Origin: Rhodospirillaceae bacterium
Lineage (GTDB): Bacteria > Pseudomonadota > Alphaproteobacteria > Rhodospirillales > Rhodospirillaceae
DNA: 64,000 bases
Direction of reading: 5' to 3'
Assembly (NCBI GenBank): GCA_029243545.1
Contig: JAQWRV010000028.1
Location: 62,001-126,000 of the forward strand
Positions 43,500-52,288 of this stretch are shown in pieces; the first letter of the stretch is position 1; each line of letters begins with the position of its first letter. The position numbers were made by a program, and so were the translations under genes. The notes beneath the pieces are model-generated. The model ran no database searches and was not told where the DNA came from. It was given only the letters and a program-made list of their open reading frames with translations.

Positions 43500-43617
43500 A
43501 GCATCAGCCTAGCCTCATAAGCAGACGCGACGCAATCAGCACCCTACCGCTCAGTAACGTTTGCGCCCGAACCGCCCGATATGCTCAATTAGCTACTCTT
43601 GGGGAAGGGGCAACACT

Positions 43618-44871
43618 ATGAAAAAAGTCGCAGCAGCAAGTTTTATTGGTACAGCGCTTGAGGGATACGATTTCCTGCTATACGCCAGCGCGGCAGCCTT
43701 AGTCTTCGGTCAACTTTTTTTCCCAGTCTCAGACGACCCGCTCATCGGCACGCTGCTCGCTTATTCCACGTTCACCATTGGCTTCATCGCCCGCCCCATC
43801 GGGGGCATCATTGCTGGGCATTACGGTGACAAGATCGGCCGCAAGCCCATGCTGGTGTTAACCCTAACTGTCATGGGTGTGGCCACCATGCTGATCGGCT
43901 TCCTGCCCACCTACGCCCAGGTCGGGATTCTGGCGCCGATACTTCTGACCTTATTAAGGTTCGTTCAAGGGCTTGCTTATGGCGGCGAATGGGGCGGCGC
44001 TATTCTGATGGTCATTGAATACGCGCCAGAAGACAAACGCGGCTTTTGGGGCAGTTTACCCCAGTCCGCCGTGCCGTTCGGCTTCCTGCTTGCCACTGCA
44101 GTCTTAAGCGCTTCCATCGCGATCAGCGGTGACCAGTTCCTGGTATGGGGGTGGCGCATCCCCTTTATCCTCAGCATCCTGCCGGTGCTGGTTGGTCTCT
44201 ACATCCGTATGAACATCGATGAAACACCAGAATTCAAGAAAATCCGCGAGCAAAGCGCTACGGCAAAAACACCCGTGGTGGAGGCCATTAAAATGCAGGG
44301 AAAACAAATTCTGCTAGCGACCGGTGCGTTCGTCCTGGTCAGTGGCCCCTACTACATCATTATTTCATTCATGCTTTCCTACGGCACAACCACAGTCGGC
44401 GTCGACCGTCAGGTTATGCTCAACGGTGTACTCATCGCTTCAACCATACAGATATTTGCTTGTATAGGTTTTGGCGCGCTGTCTGACATAATCGGCCGCA
44501 AGCCCGTTCTATTCGGCGGCGGAATTTTCATGCTGGCCTATGCTTACCCGCTGTTCTGGATGGTCAACACCGCGGACCCGCATACCATTTGGTTTGCTCT
44601 CAGCCTGGGCCTCCTGGCATTTGGTGCGCTCTACGGACCCATCGCAGCTTTCTTCGCCGAACTGTTTGTATCTAACGTGCGCTACACCGCCGCATCGCTT
44701 GGCTACCAAATGGGCCAAGTCTTCGGCGGCGGTTTTGCACCGTTCATCTCGACCGCCCTGTTAGCATGGGCGGGCGGCGCCTACTGGCCCGTACCGCTGT
44801 ACATGATGGTTCTGACACTCATTGGTCTGGCGAGCATTTGGGGGCTGGCGGAAACCCGCAAGACAAATTGA
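43618..44871 (+). CDS. MFS transporter, metabolite:H+ symporter (MHS) type
   Basis: A 12-helix transporter. ATG at 43618 (KKVAAASFIGTALEGYDFLL) with an AAGGGG ribosome site is preferred to an in-frame start 57 bases earlier. The MHS signature EGYDFLLYA, the GHYGDKIGRKPML loop and the R-Y-x-x-x-S-x-G-Y at VRYTAASLGYQMG are present. Related carriers import shikimate, proline/betaine, alpha-ketoglutarate or citrate with protons. Divergent from the TRAP binding protein; they may provide alternative uptake for the same compound. Confidence 0.92.
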   Translation: MKKVAAASFIGTALEGYDFLLYASAAALVFGQLFFPVSDDPLIGTLLAYSTFTIGFIARPIGGIIAGHYGDKIGRKPMLVLTLTVMGVATMLIGFLPTYAQVGILAPILLTLLRFVQGLAYGGEWGGAILMVIEYAPEDKRGFWGSLPQSAVPFGFLLATAVLSASIAISGDQFLVWGWRIPFILSILPVLVGLYIRMNIDETPEFKKIREQSATAKTPVVEAIKMQGKQILLATGAFVLVSGPYYIIISFMLSYGTTTVGVDRQVMLNGVLIASTIQIFACIGFGALSDIIGRKPVLFGGGIFMLAYAYPLFWMVNTADPHTIWFALSLGLLAFGALYGPIAAFFAELFVSNVRYTAASLGYQMGQVFGGGFAPFISTALLAWAGGAYWPVPLYMMVLTLIGLASIWGLAETRKTN

Positions 44872-45092
44872 TCAAAATGTGTCCGCTTCTCTCACGTCAT
44901 ATGCAATGGACGTGGCGCAGACTGTAACAGATTCTAAGTATTGATCGATTGCTTCGCGTGACGTCATCGCGGACTTGAAATATCGAAGTGTCAAATATCC
45001 CAACACGAGATGCCCTGGTGCGTGTTTGCCCTGGTGCGCGCTGTGCCTTACAATTGAATCACGTTTTGCCACTAACATTTAGAGCCCGCATC

Positions 45093-45551
45093 ATGCTTTG
45101 GAACCTGTCTAACACCCTTCACACCCTCGCCGCCGTTATCTGGGTTGGTGGCATGTTTTTCGCCTATGTGGCGCTGCGCCCGGCCATGACCGGACTGCCA
45201 AAAGAAGAGGCCCTGGCACTGTGGCGCCGCACTTTACAAACCTTTCTGCGCTGGGTGTTAGTGATGGTGGTCGTCCTCTGGGCTACAGGTATTTACCAGA
45301 TGTTCTTTGTGCTTGCAGGCTTCGGGGCGGCCGGCATCCACGTTGACACTATGTTCACTACGGCTCTGGTGATGACCATTCTGTTCTTCTGGCTCAACCA
45401 CGGGCCGTTCCGGAAATTCAAGCTGGCTGCCGACAGTCGCGATTTCGACACGGCCGGCCAGGTGATCCAGACTGTCCGCAAGATCGTCGCCACCAACTTG
45501 GCGCTTGGGATAATTACCACAGCGATAGCCTCATGGGGCGCAGCGGGCTAA
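45093..45551 (+). CDS. CopD-family membrane protein
   Basis: 152 aa with four membrane helices (HTLAAVIWVGGMFFAYVALR; TFLRWVLVMVVVLWATGIYQ; TMFTTALVMTILFFWLNH; IVATNLALGIITTAIASWGA). The His in NTLHTLAAVIWVGG is a family hallmark. ATG 45093 is preferred to an in-frame start at 44988 because the extra residues are not family-like. Such proteins are linked to copper handling or act as small haem-free membrane subunits; no copper gene is nearby. Confidence 0.82.
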   Translation: MLWNLSNTLHTLAAVIWVGGMFFAYVALRPAMTGLPKEEALALWRRTLQTFLRWVLVMVVVLWATGIYQMFFVLAGFGAAGIHVDTMFTTALVMTILFFWLNHGPFRKFKLAADSRDFDTAGQVIQTVRKIVATNLALGIITTAIASWGAAG

Positions 45552-45700
45552 CGCGCAACGCTCTGTAATTGCTTCATCATACGCACTTTGTTTCCGGACC
45601 GCTCAGTCTCGGTCCATCCCAGATGTTCATACAGAGCAACATTTTCTGGCATAGCCACATGGGGGCTAAAAAGAGTTACGATAGTAACGATCAACGTCAC
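45548..45700 (-). pseudogene. GNAT acetyltransferase 3'-end relic
   Basis: The minus-strand text FSPHVAMPENVALYEHLGWT followed by ETERSGNKVRMMKQL is the last strand-helix-strand of a GNAT acetyltransferase (xxxMPENxALYExLGFxExxRxxxxxVxMxK). The acetyl-CoA-binding part before it is missing; the upstream frame (to 45748) reads unrelated hydrophobic text. The stop overlaps the end of the CopD gene by four bases. Confidence 0.6.
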
Positions 45701-45758
45701 GACTAACGCCCGTGTACTACACGAACAACGCCATGGGGAGCGCCACACGTCGTAAACA

Positions 45759-46781
45759 ATGCGCCTGAAATCTTACACAGCTGCCACCATGGCCGAAGCC
45801 ATGAACATGGTCCGCGAAGAACTGGGAGAGAACGCGATCATCGTCTCTACCCAGCGGTCTTCCGACGGGCAAGGCCTGCGTATTACGGCCGCTCTGGAAG
45901 AGCCCGGCAGCGACGATGATATCGCCAAAGCACTCGCCGGCGAGGAGTCGGCGCCGTTCGCAGAGAAAGTACGTGAGTCACTTGCCTATCATGGAGTCCC
46001 GCCCCGACTGATTAAAAAAATGGTGATGACCGCGCGCTCTTTAGAAGTTGGTTCACCGACCATGGCCTGCGCAGCGGCTTTGGAAAATCACTTTGACTTC
46101 GCGCCTCTACCGGAACGCAAAGGGATACGGCCGTTCATGATGGTCGGACCACCCGGTTCAGGTAAAACCATCGCTGTTGCCAAACTAGCGGCCCGGGCGC
46201 GCCTCGCCGGCCGTCCGGTCGGCGTCATCACCACTGACACCATCCGCGCGGGTGCTGTCGAACAACTGACGGCGTTTACCAGTATTCTTGAAGTAGAAAT
46301 CAGTCAGGTGCGTGGACCCGACGCCCTACCCCAGGCCGTTGACTTGATGATGCAGTCCTATGACCTGGTCTTTATCGATAGCCCCGGTCTCAATCCCTTT
46401 AGCCATCAGGACATGGGCTACTTAAAAGCCTTAACCCAAGCCGCTGACGTAGAGCCGATCCTGGTTCTGGCGGCGGGTGGCGATGCGGGCGAAGCCGGAG
46501 ATATCGGCGAAGCATTTTCCGCCTGTGGTGCAACACGTATTTTGGGCACACGGCTTGATATGACCCGCCGCTTAGGCGCTATTCTTTCCGCCGCCGACGC
46601 CGGGCAATTAATGTTCAGTGAAGTCAGTCTTAATCCGCATGTGGCGACGGGACTTTGCGCCATCAATCCCGTATCCATGGCCCGCATGATTTTACCGCCG
46701 GATGAAGATTTACAACCTGCTCACTTCGAAGAAAACGATTTGGCAGAACAGCCGACTAGCCCCAGAACTGAGGTTTCTTGA
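45759..46781 (+). CDS. flhF: Flagellar SRP-like GTPase FlhF
   Basis: 340 aa, with the FlhF start (MRLKSYTAATMAEAMNMVRE; AIIVSTQRS), an N domain, and a GTPase G domain: G1 MMVGPPGSGKTIAVAKLA, G2 region TTDTIRAGAVEQLTAF, G3 FIDSPGLNPF (usually DTxG) and G4-like GTRLDMTRRLG. FlhF places the flagellum at the cell pole. The gene is full length and overlaps flhG as ATGA (46778-46781). Upstream, flhA, its usual neighbour, has been lost while flbD and fliF fragments remain further left. Confidence 0.92.
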   Translation: MRLKSYTAATMAEAMNMVREELGENAIIVSTQRSSDGQGLRITAALEEPGSDDDIAKALAGEESAPFAEKVRESLAYHGVPPRLIKKMVMTARSLEVGSPTMACAAALENHFDFAPLPERKGIRPFMMVGPPGSGKTIAVAKLAARARLAGRPVGVITTDTIRAGAVEQLTAFTSILEVEISQVRGPDALPQAVDLMMQSYDLVFIDSPGLNPFSHQDMGYLKALTQAADVEPILVLAAGGDAGEAGDIGEAFSACGATRILGTRLDMTRRLGAILSAADAGQLMFSEVSLNPHVATGLCAINPVSMARMILPPDEDLQPAHFEENDLAEQPTSPRTEVS

Positions 46782-47590
46782 TGAGTTCTGATTTGCCACC
46801 ATCATCACAGGCACTATCACTGGCCGGAAAACCGGCAGCGACCATCCGACGTGACCACTTAATCGCCGTTGCATCGGGCAATGGCGGCGTCGGCAAAACA
46901 TTTTTCTCTATCACTCTTAGCCATGCGCTCGCCCGTCGCGGGAATCGTGTTCTGTTGTTCGATGGTGATCTGGGCTTAGCCAATGTCGATATTCAACTGG
47001 GCCTCATGCCGCATTACGATCTCGGCAGCGTCATCGCCGGAAAACTTTCGTTGAACCAGGCGTCGATGCATTACGAAGAAGGCGGCTTTGACGTGATTGC
47101 GGGGCGTTCCGGCTCAGGCAGCCTTGCCAACATACCCCTCTCTCGCCTGCAGATTCTTGGTGAAGATCTATCGCTCATGTCTGCGCACTATGACCGCGTC
47201 ATTCTTGATCTTCGCGCCGGTGTTGAGAAATCGGTGCGTCAGCTCGCGCGCAGCGCAGACACCATACTTGTCATCACCAGCGATGAACCGACGTCTCTGA
47301 CGGATGCTTATGCCTTTATCAAATTGACTGCCATGGAACGCCCAAGCCTGGATATCCGCGTGGTCGTTAACTCCTCCAACTCCACTCGCGAAGGAGAACG
47401 CACCTATCAGACGCTCTTCAAAGCGTGCCAAGGATTTCTCAAAATCTCGCCGCCGTTGGCTGGCATTGTCCGCCGCGATGCCTGCGTGCGCGATACCATC
47501 CGCAACCAGACATCGATTTTAACACGCTCGCCATGCTCGGAAGCGGCAATAGACATTGAAGCGATCGCCGAAAGGCTGATCGCGGACTAA
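46778..47590 (+). CDS. flhG: MinD/ParA-like ATPase FlhG (FleN)
   Basis: 270 aa MinD-like ATPase that normally limits flagellar number by acting on FlhF. LIAVASGNGGVGKTFFSITL is the deviant Walker A; position 2 of the GKGGVGKT motif, the signature lysine, is Asn here (GNGGVGKT). Later motifs are normal: DGDLGLANVDIQLGLMP, RVILDLRAGVEKSVRQLARS, and ITSDEPTSLTDAYAFIKL. The translational overlap with flhF is intact. The lysine loss should weaken dimer-stimulated ATPase activity. Length and all other blocks look unbroken. Confidence 0.9.
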   Translation: MMSSDLPPSSQALSLAGKPAATIRRDHLIAVASGNGGVGKTFFSITLSHALARRGNRVLLFDGDLGLANVDIQLGLMPHYDLGSVIAGKLSLNQASMHYEEGGFDVIAGRSGSGSLANIPLSRLQILGEDLSLMSAHYDRVILDLRAGVEKSVRQLARSADTILVITSDEPTSLTDAYAFIKLTAMERPSLDIRVVVNSSNSTREGERTYQTLFKACQGFLKISPPLAGIVRRDACVRDTIRNQTSILTRSPCSEAAIDIEAIAERLIAD

Positions 47591-47699
47591 CGTGTCGACT
47601 ACTCCGCCACCCGGCGCTCAGCCGCCGCAGCCGCCGCCATCGGCGCGAACCAACCCTTAAAACTCGAACGGGACAGCGTCTAGGCGTGATTGCGACCAA

Positions 47700-48149
47700 C
47701 TAAACGTCAGCAGACACCGCATCGGCAACAGGAACCGCACTTCGCCGCGTCACAATCCACACCGCGATCGGCGCCAGCACCGCCGCCAAAATCACCGGGG
47801 CCTGCCAGGACGATGCACCGACCGACACAATGGCCACACTGACCATCATCATCACAACGGCGGCGGCTTTAGCCGACGGCGGAATTACGCGATGCATATG
47901 CCAGGCACGCAAAGGCTCGCCAAACTTGGGATGGGTCCATAGCCACCAGCGCAAGCGGTCGGAGCTTTTAGAGAACGCCCACAGGGCAATGATCAAGAAG
48001 ATGGTCGTCGGCAGACCGGGCACAAATGCACCGACAAAGCCTAATCCGACACAAACCCAGCCCAGCGCCAAGAACACCGGGCACAACCGTGAATGGGTCA
48101 GCGGCGGTGGTGGAATATCGTCCCAGTCGTCTGGCTTGTGAGAGGTCAT
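47700..48149 (-). CDS. DUF454 (YbaN-type) inner-membrane protein
   Basis: 149 aa with about three to four membrane helices. The family core is LGWVCVGLGFVGAFVPGLPT followed by TIFLIIALWAFSKSSDRLRWW and the WLWTHPKFGEPLRAWHMHRV block (here WWLWTHPKFG...). Function is unknown across bacteria. Converges with flhG (109-base gap). Confidence 0.85.
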   Translation of the reverse strand: MTSHKPDDWDDIPPPPLTHSRLCPVFLALGWVCVGLGFVGAFVPGLPTTIFLIIALWAFSKSSDRLRWWLWTHPKFGEPLRAWHMHRVIPPSAKAAAVVMMMVSVAIVSVGASSWQAPVILAAVLAPIAVWIVTRRSAVPVADAVSADV

Positions 48150-48376
48150 GTCCGTCTTTCTGGATGCGTTAGGGGCGTTCTAGACCAATTAAAGCGCCAA
48201 ATAAAGGAATCTCGGCCCTTTATCACTCCTTACAATCCATTGAGATCGCGGCAGCATAGCCTTCTTTTGGCATGGACACTGGACAGATGGCGCCAGTAAT
48301 GAGTCACTGGCGACAAGGCGGCTTCCGAAAAGGCCCGGCGGCGCGTAAAAATCTCTTCCAAAATGAGGGGGCATCT

Positions 48377-49741
48377 GTGTCAGGAAAAACTGTTACCGCT
48401 GAGCCTAATCGCGAGGGGCTTCATGTTAAACCCCTCAACTTCGAGGTTTGGTGCGAGCCGGGACTCAACCGGCTCAACATATACACGCTGCTTTACGCGT
48501 CGTTTTTCACCATCGCTAGTTCGGTCTTCCTCAGTTTCAGCCAGCCTTACGTGTTTACTGAGATCCTGGGAATCCCCATTGATGCCCAGGGGAAACTCTC
48601 GGGTGCTTTGGTGCTCTATGCAGAGATCGTTGTGCTCTGCCTCATCAGCCCTCTCGGCGTGTTGTCCGACCGCATCGGTCGCCGCCCCATTTACGCCGCT
48701 GGGTTTTTCTTTCTCTTTCTCGGTTACATGCTCTACCCCACAGCACAAAGTTCAGAGGAACTGATTCTTTACCGTATGGTGTTTGCTGTCGGGATTGCCT
48801 GCAACACCGCCATGATTGCCACCGTGCAGGCCGACTACCCACAAGACCCCTGGCGCGGGCGCTTGATTGGCGTCTGCGGTTTGCTGCAAGGCTTGGGCGT
48901 GGTCTTGGTCGTCACCCAGGGTAGCAAACTGCCAAACCTGTATTCCGCTGCGGGTGCAGATGCCGTCTCCGCCGGTCAATACGCCTTTTGGACATTCGCT
49001 GTCATCTGTCTCGTCAACGCGATCATTGTCCGCCTCGGACTCAGAGGGGGCATACCCGCAACCAAACAGAACCGGGATGACGTTTCAGTCATCAAAAAAT
49101 TTAAAATCGGAATCGCCGCAGGGCGTAATCCGCGAATCGCCCTCGCCTATGTAGCCGCGGGCGTGTCGCGCGGCGATTTGACAGTCGTCAGCACCTTCTT
49201 TTCTCTGTGGTTAGTGCAGGCTGGTATCGCCAATGGCTACACCGCCGGAGAAGCGCTCGTGCAGGGCGGTAAGTTTTTCGGTGTGGTGCAAATCGTTGCG
49301 GTGTTGTGGGCCCCTTGCGCTGGAATCATCATTGATCGTTACAATCGTGTGTCCGCTTTATGTATCGCTATGGGGCTGGCAGCCATCGGCTACCTCTCCT
49401 TGGGCGCCATCGCCGACCCCACACAAAACATCATGTACCTCGCCGCCATCATCCTCGGTATGGGTGAAGTCAACGCCGTGCTTGCCGCCCAGGCGCTCAT
49501 CGCCCAGGAAGCGCCGAAAGAGCATCGCGGCTCAATCATCGGCGTGTTTGGTTTTTTTGGCGCGCTCGGCATATTGGCGGCGGCCTCTGCTGGCGGATAC
49601 TTATTCGATGCCTGGATGCCCGCCGGACCATTCGTTCTCATGGGATGCGCCAACGCTGTCCTGATGTGTATCGCGCTCACTGTCCGCAAGATGGCGGGAA
49701 CCCCAGACACCACCCCGGCAACTGCACCCTCTGAAAGTTAA
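48377..49741 (+). CDS. Major facilitator superfamily transporter
   Basis: About 454 aa with 12 membrane helices. The GVLSDRIGRRPIYAAGFFFL loop between helices 2 and 3 is the MFS hallmark; the second half begins near residue 240. GTG at 48377 has a strong GAGGGG ribosome site; an in-frame ATG at 48272 would add 35 polar residues. Followed after 11 bases by an alpha/beta hydrolase, so the pair may import and hydrolyse an ester or lactone (inference). Confidence 0.88.
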   Translation: MSGKTVTAEPNREGLHVKPLNFEVWCEPGLNRLNIYTLLYASFFTIASSVFLSFSQPYVFTEILGIPIDAQGKLSGALVLYAEIVVLCLISPLGVLSDRIGRRPIYAAGFFFLFLGYMLYPTAQSSEELILYRMVFAVGIACNTAMIATVQADYPQDPWRGRLIGVCGLLQGLGVVLVVTQGSKLPNLYSAAGADAVSAGQYAFWTFAVICLVNAIIVRLGLRGGIPATKQNRDDVSVIKKFKIGIAAGRNPRIALAYVAAGVSRGDLTVVSTFFSLWLVQAGIANGYTAGEALVQGGKFFGVVQIVAVLWAPCAGIIIDRYNRVSALCIAMGLAAIGYLSLGAIADPTQNIMYLAAIILGMGEVNAVLAAQALIAQEAPKEHRGSIIGVFGFFGALGILAAASAGGYLFDAWMPAGPFVLMGCANAVLMCIALTVRKMAGTPDTTPATAPSES

Positions 49742-49752
49742 AGCACCACTCC

Positions 49753-50544
49753 ATGGCCGCACTCGAACGTCACACGCTTGCCATCAACGGCGCAGAAATC
49801 ATCTACCGCCGAGGTGGGCCAAAAGAACAACTGGCACCCACGCTTGTGTTCCTCCACGGCGCCGGCGGATCAGCCAACGCCTTTGGCCTCCTGGAAAAAT
49901 TGGCTGACGATCATCACGTCATCATCGCCGACCATCCGGGCTTCGGCGAAAGCGACACGCCGGAGTGGCTTGAGACCATTCACGACATGGCGTTTTTCTA
50001 TCTGGATGTCTTCGAAGCTTTAGATCTAAAAAACATCCATCTCGCCGGCCAATCCCTCGGCGGCTGGATCGCTATGGAAATCGCCGTGCGGTCCACTGCA
50101 CGCATCAGCCGCCTCACTCTCTGCGGCGCAGCGGGCATCAACTTGCCCGACGTGCCCATGGGCGACCTGTTCAGTTGGGACAAAGAGACCCGTTACCGAA
50201 CCATGATTTTCCATAAGGATTTGGCAGAAAAACTTTTAGCCATACCCAGTTCACCCGAGCAAGACGCTATGGCCGCCAAAAACGAAGCCACCACGCGCAA
50301 GCTTTCTTGGGAACCGCGCTTTAATGATCCCGACCTACACAAATTGCTGCACCGCATCACCGTGCCCACACATATTATTTGGGGATCACACGACCCGGTG
50401 TTTCCGCTGCCTTACGGTGAGAAATTGAAAGACCTGATTCCGGGCGCGGCTATCTCTGTAATTGAAGAGTGCGGTCACTTGCCCCAGGTGGATGCACCTG
50501 GGGCGTTGAAGGCACTCATAAGTGCCGAGTTGACCGCCGCGTAA
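49753..50544 (+). CDS. Alpha/beta hydrolase
   Basis: 263 aa with the complete triad: nucleophile Ser in LAGQSLGGW, Asp in IIWGSHDPVFPLP and His in VIEECGHLPQVDAP. The oxyanion-hole strand VFLHGAGGSANAF is also normal. Resembles meta-cleavage-product hydrolases and esterases. It contrasts with the triad-less homologue near 2.5 kb. Cotranscribed with the upstream MFS gene; the convergent neighbour stops one base later (50545). Confidence 0.9.
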   Translation: MAALERHTLAINGAEIIYRRGGPKEQLAPTLVFLHGAGGSANAFGLLEKLADDHHVIIADHPGFGESDTPEWLETIHDMAFFYLDVFEALDLKNIHLAGQSLGGWIAMEIAVRSTARISRLTLCGAAGINLPDVPMGDLFSWDKETRYRTMIFHKDLAEKLLAIPSSPEQDAMAAKNEATTRKLSWEPRFNDPDLHKLLHRITVPTHIIWGSHDPVFPLPYGEKLKDLIPGAAISVIEECGHLPQVDAPGALKALISAELTAA

Positions 50545-51303
50545 CTATTTTTTCCCGCGAATGGCTTGGGTCTCCGATAGCTCCGGTTCGGCCACGCGGC
50601 GCAGATAGAACTCGAAGGTGTCTTCCTTGCGGTTTGCAAAGTGCGGCACCCGGTAGAGCGCCGACATAGCCTCCAGCGTGCGCGACATACGTATCGGCCC
50701 TAGGTCCATGGGGTCGAACCCAAGTGCGGCGATCAACTCCATCACCCAGGCTTTCGCCGCGTCATCATTGCCAGCCACAGGCACACTCACGCGCCCATTG
50801 GCCCGTGCGGGATTGGCGAGAATATGAAAACCAATGGTGTTGAACGCCTTCACCACCTTCGCCGTCGGCACCATGCGCTGGACCATCTCACCTGAGGACT
50901 CACCACCCATATATTGCGGCAAACCATCGTCGCCGCCTTTAACCGAATTACCTGCGTCTATGACCAGCTTGCCTTCAAGGTTTGGCTTTAATTTCTCTAC
51001 GACCTTTTCGGCCACATCGCGGGGCACGGCCAAGAATACGATCTCAGCTACCGCCGCAGCATCGACCTGCTCTTTGGCCGAGGCATCACCCTGAGTTTTA
51101 CCGATGAGCTTGAGGATGCGCTCGCTGTCGGGCGAACGTGATCCGTAAATCACCGTATACCCTAGATCACCAAGGCGGGTACCGATGGACGTGCCCATCA
51201 TGCCGGTTCCGATAACGGCGATGGTCTTTGCATGCGCATTGGCTGAAACGACGTACAGCGAGATTGCGAGCGCGGCGGCAAATCGTTTTAGGTAGTTATT
51301 CAA
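50545..51303 (-). CDS. Exported NADPH-dependent F420 reductase-like (Rossmann) protein
   Basis: About 252 aa. The start was set at TTG 51303 because GGAG lies 8 bases upstream and the product begins with a clean Sec signal peptide ([20 protein letters not shown], cut after NAHA). The mature protein opens with [20 protein letters not shown], a Rossmann nucleotide site, and has [18 protein letters not shown] and [12 protein letters not shown], the F420-oxidoreductase/NADP family blocks. GSRSPDS after the second strand favours NADP. A periplasmic member of this normally cytosolic family is unusual. An upstream in-frame TTG at 51336 is a poorer start. Confidence 0.83.
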   Translation of the reverse strand: MNNYLKRFAAALAISLYVVSANAHAKTIAVIGTGMMGTSIGTRLGDLGYTVIYGSRSPDSERILKLIGKTQGDASAKEQVDAAAVAEIVFLAVPRDVAEKVVEKLKPNLEGKLVIDAGNSVKGGDDGLPQYMGGESSGEMVQRMVPTAKVVKAFNTIGFHILANPARANGRVSVPVAGNDDAAKAWVMELIAALGFDPMDLGPIRMSRTLEAMSALYRVPHFANRKEDTFEFYLRRVAEPELSETQAIRGKK

Positions 51304-51342
51304 TTCATTCTCCGTAAATTCAGTTGGTTGCGCCAAGGTGCC

Positions 51343-51999
51343 CTAAAGCTCCGGCAGCTTCGCACTAAACGAGTTCGCGGCTTCTCGCTCCGCTTCCGTC
51401 GCGCCTGCCGGCCACATCCGCAGCAAAATATTATCCTTGCGAACGAAGTGATGCCAGATCGCCGCCAGCAGATGCAGGCTCAACACCATCCCACCGGTGT
51501 ACAGCGCATAGCGGTGGATTTTTGCAAAGAACGTGTAGCCGAACTGATGATCAAGCGGAAGCTGGGGCACAATTGGCGGCATGATATTCCAGGCAAAAAA
51601 CCAAAGTTCTGTTACACCGAATTGTTCGGAATCACCAAGCACCGAATTGGCCGCCCAGCCCGACAAGGGCATGAGAAACAGCAGCGTATAGAGAAACGTG
51701 TGAGTCAGGCGCGCCAACCAGCGCTGATAGGTTTCCAACGATGCCGGCAATCCCGGTGCCGGGTTCTTAAAACGCCAGGTTAGGCGATAGGCCACGAGTG
51801 CCAGTATGCAGAACCCATTGGTGAAGTGAATCTGCGCCATCAGGATATGCAGACCAGCCAAAGGATTGTCGTTGAATTTGGCGCCGTAGGTTTGGGCCAT
51901 GATGAAACCCACAGGTACTTCCATCAGAATCATGAAGGCAATGAGCCAGTGCAGCCACTTGGCCCGGCTGCCCCAACTGGTGTCTGTGTTCTCTTGCAT
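51343..51999 (-). CDS. Cytochrome b561-type membrane protein
   Basis: 218 aa, four membrane helices with His ligands for two b-type haems visible in AKWLHWLIAFMILMEVPVG, HILMAQIHFTNGF and the last helix YTGGMVLSLHLLAAIWHHFV. It transfers electrons between quinol and periplasmic acceptors. It lies 39 bases upstream of the exported Rossmann protein on the same strand, raising the possibility that the two exchange electrons (inference). The C-terminus is cytoplasmic and hydrophilic. Confidence 0.9.
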   Translation of the reverse strand: MQENTDTSWGSRAKWLHWLIAFMILMEVPVGFIMAQTYGAKFNDNPLAGLHILMAQIHFTNGFCILALVAYRLTWRFKNPAPGLPASLETYQRWLARLTHTFLYTLLFLMPLSGWAANSVLGDSEQFGVTELWFFAWNIMPPIVPQLPLDHQFGYTFFAKIHRYALYTGGMVLSLHLLAAIWHHFVRKDNILLRMWPAGATEAEREAANSFSAKLPEL

Positions 52000-52288
52000 G
52001 GTCGGTCCACTCTCTCAATTGCGCCCATGTTTTCCGGTGTCACCTGTAAAGGCAAGTCACGGGTGACCCAACCGCCAACCCAAAATCCTTCATGGGGTTG
52101 TTCCCCCGAAAAGGTGGGCTGTGTTTCTTATATCATTGAAAAACAACAGTTTTTGGATATTATTCTTGCCCCCGGCCCCGCCGATCAGCGGTCACAGAAA
52201 CTCTTCTCTCTATCAGGTTTACAGGCCAGAGGTCTAATGTCCTCTACCTCTCAAACCATGTTTCATATAGCCTGGTAGACACCCCCAC

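Noticed and set aside
44872-45078. A 68-codon minus-strand frame in the gap after the MHS transporter
   Set aside because: The C-terminal half looks somewhat protein-like, but there is no start signal and no recognisable family; too weak to list as a gene or relic.
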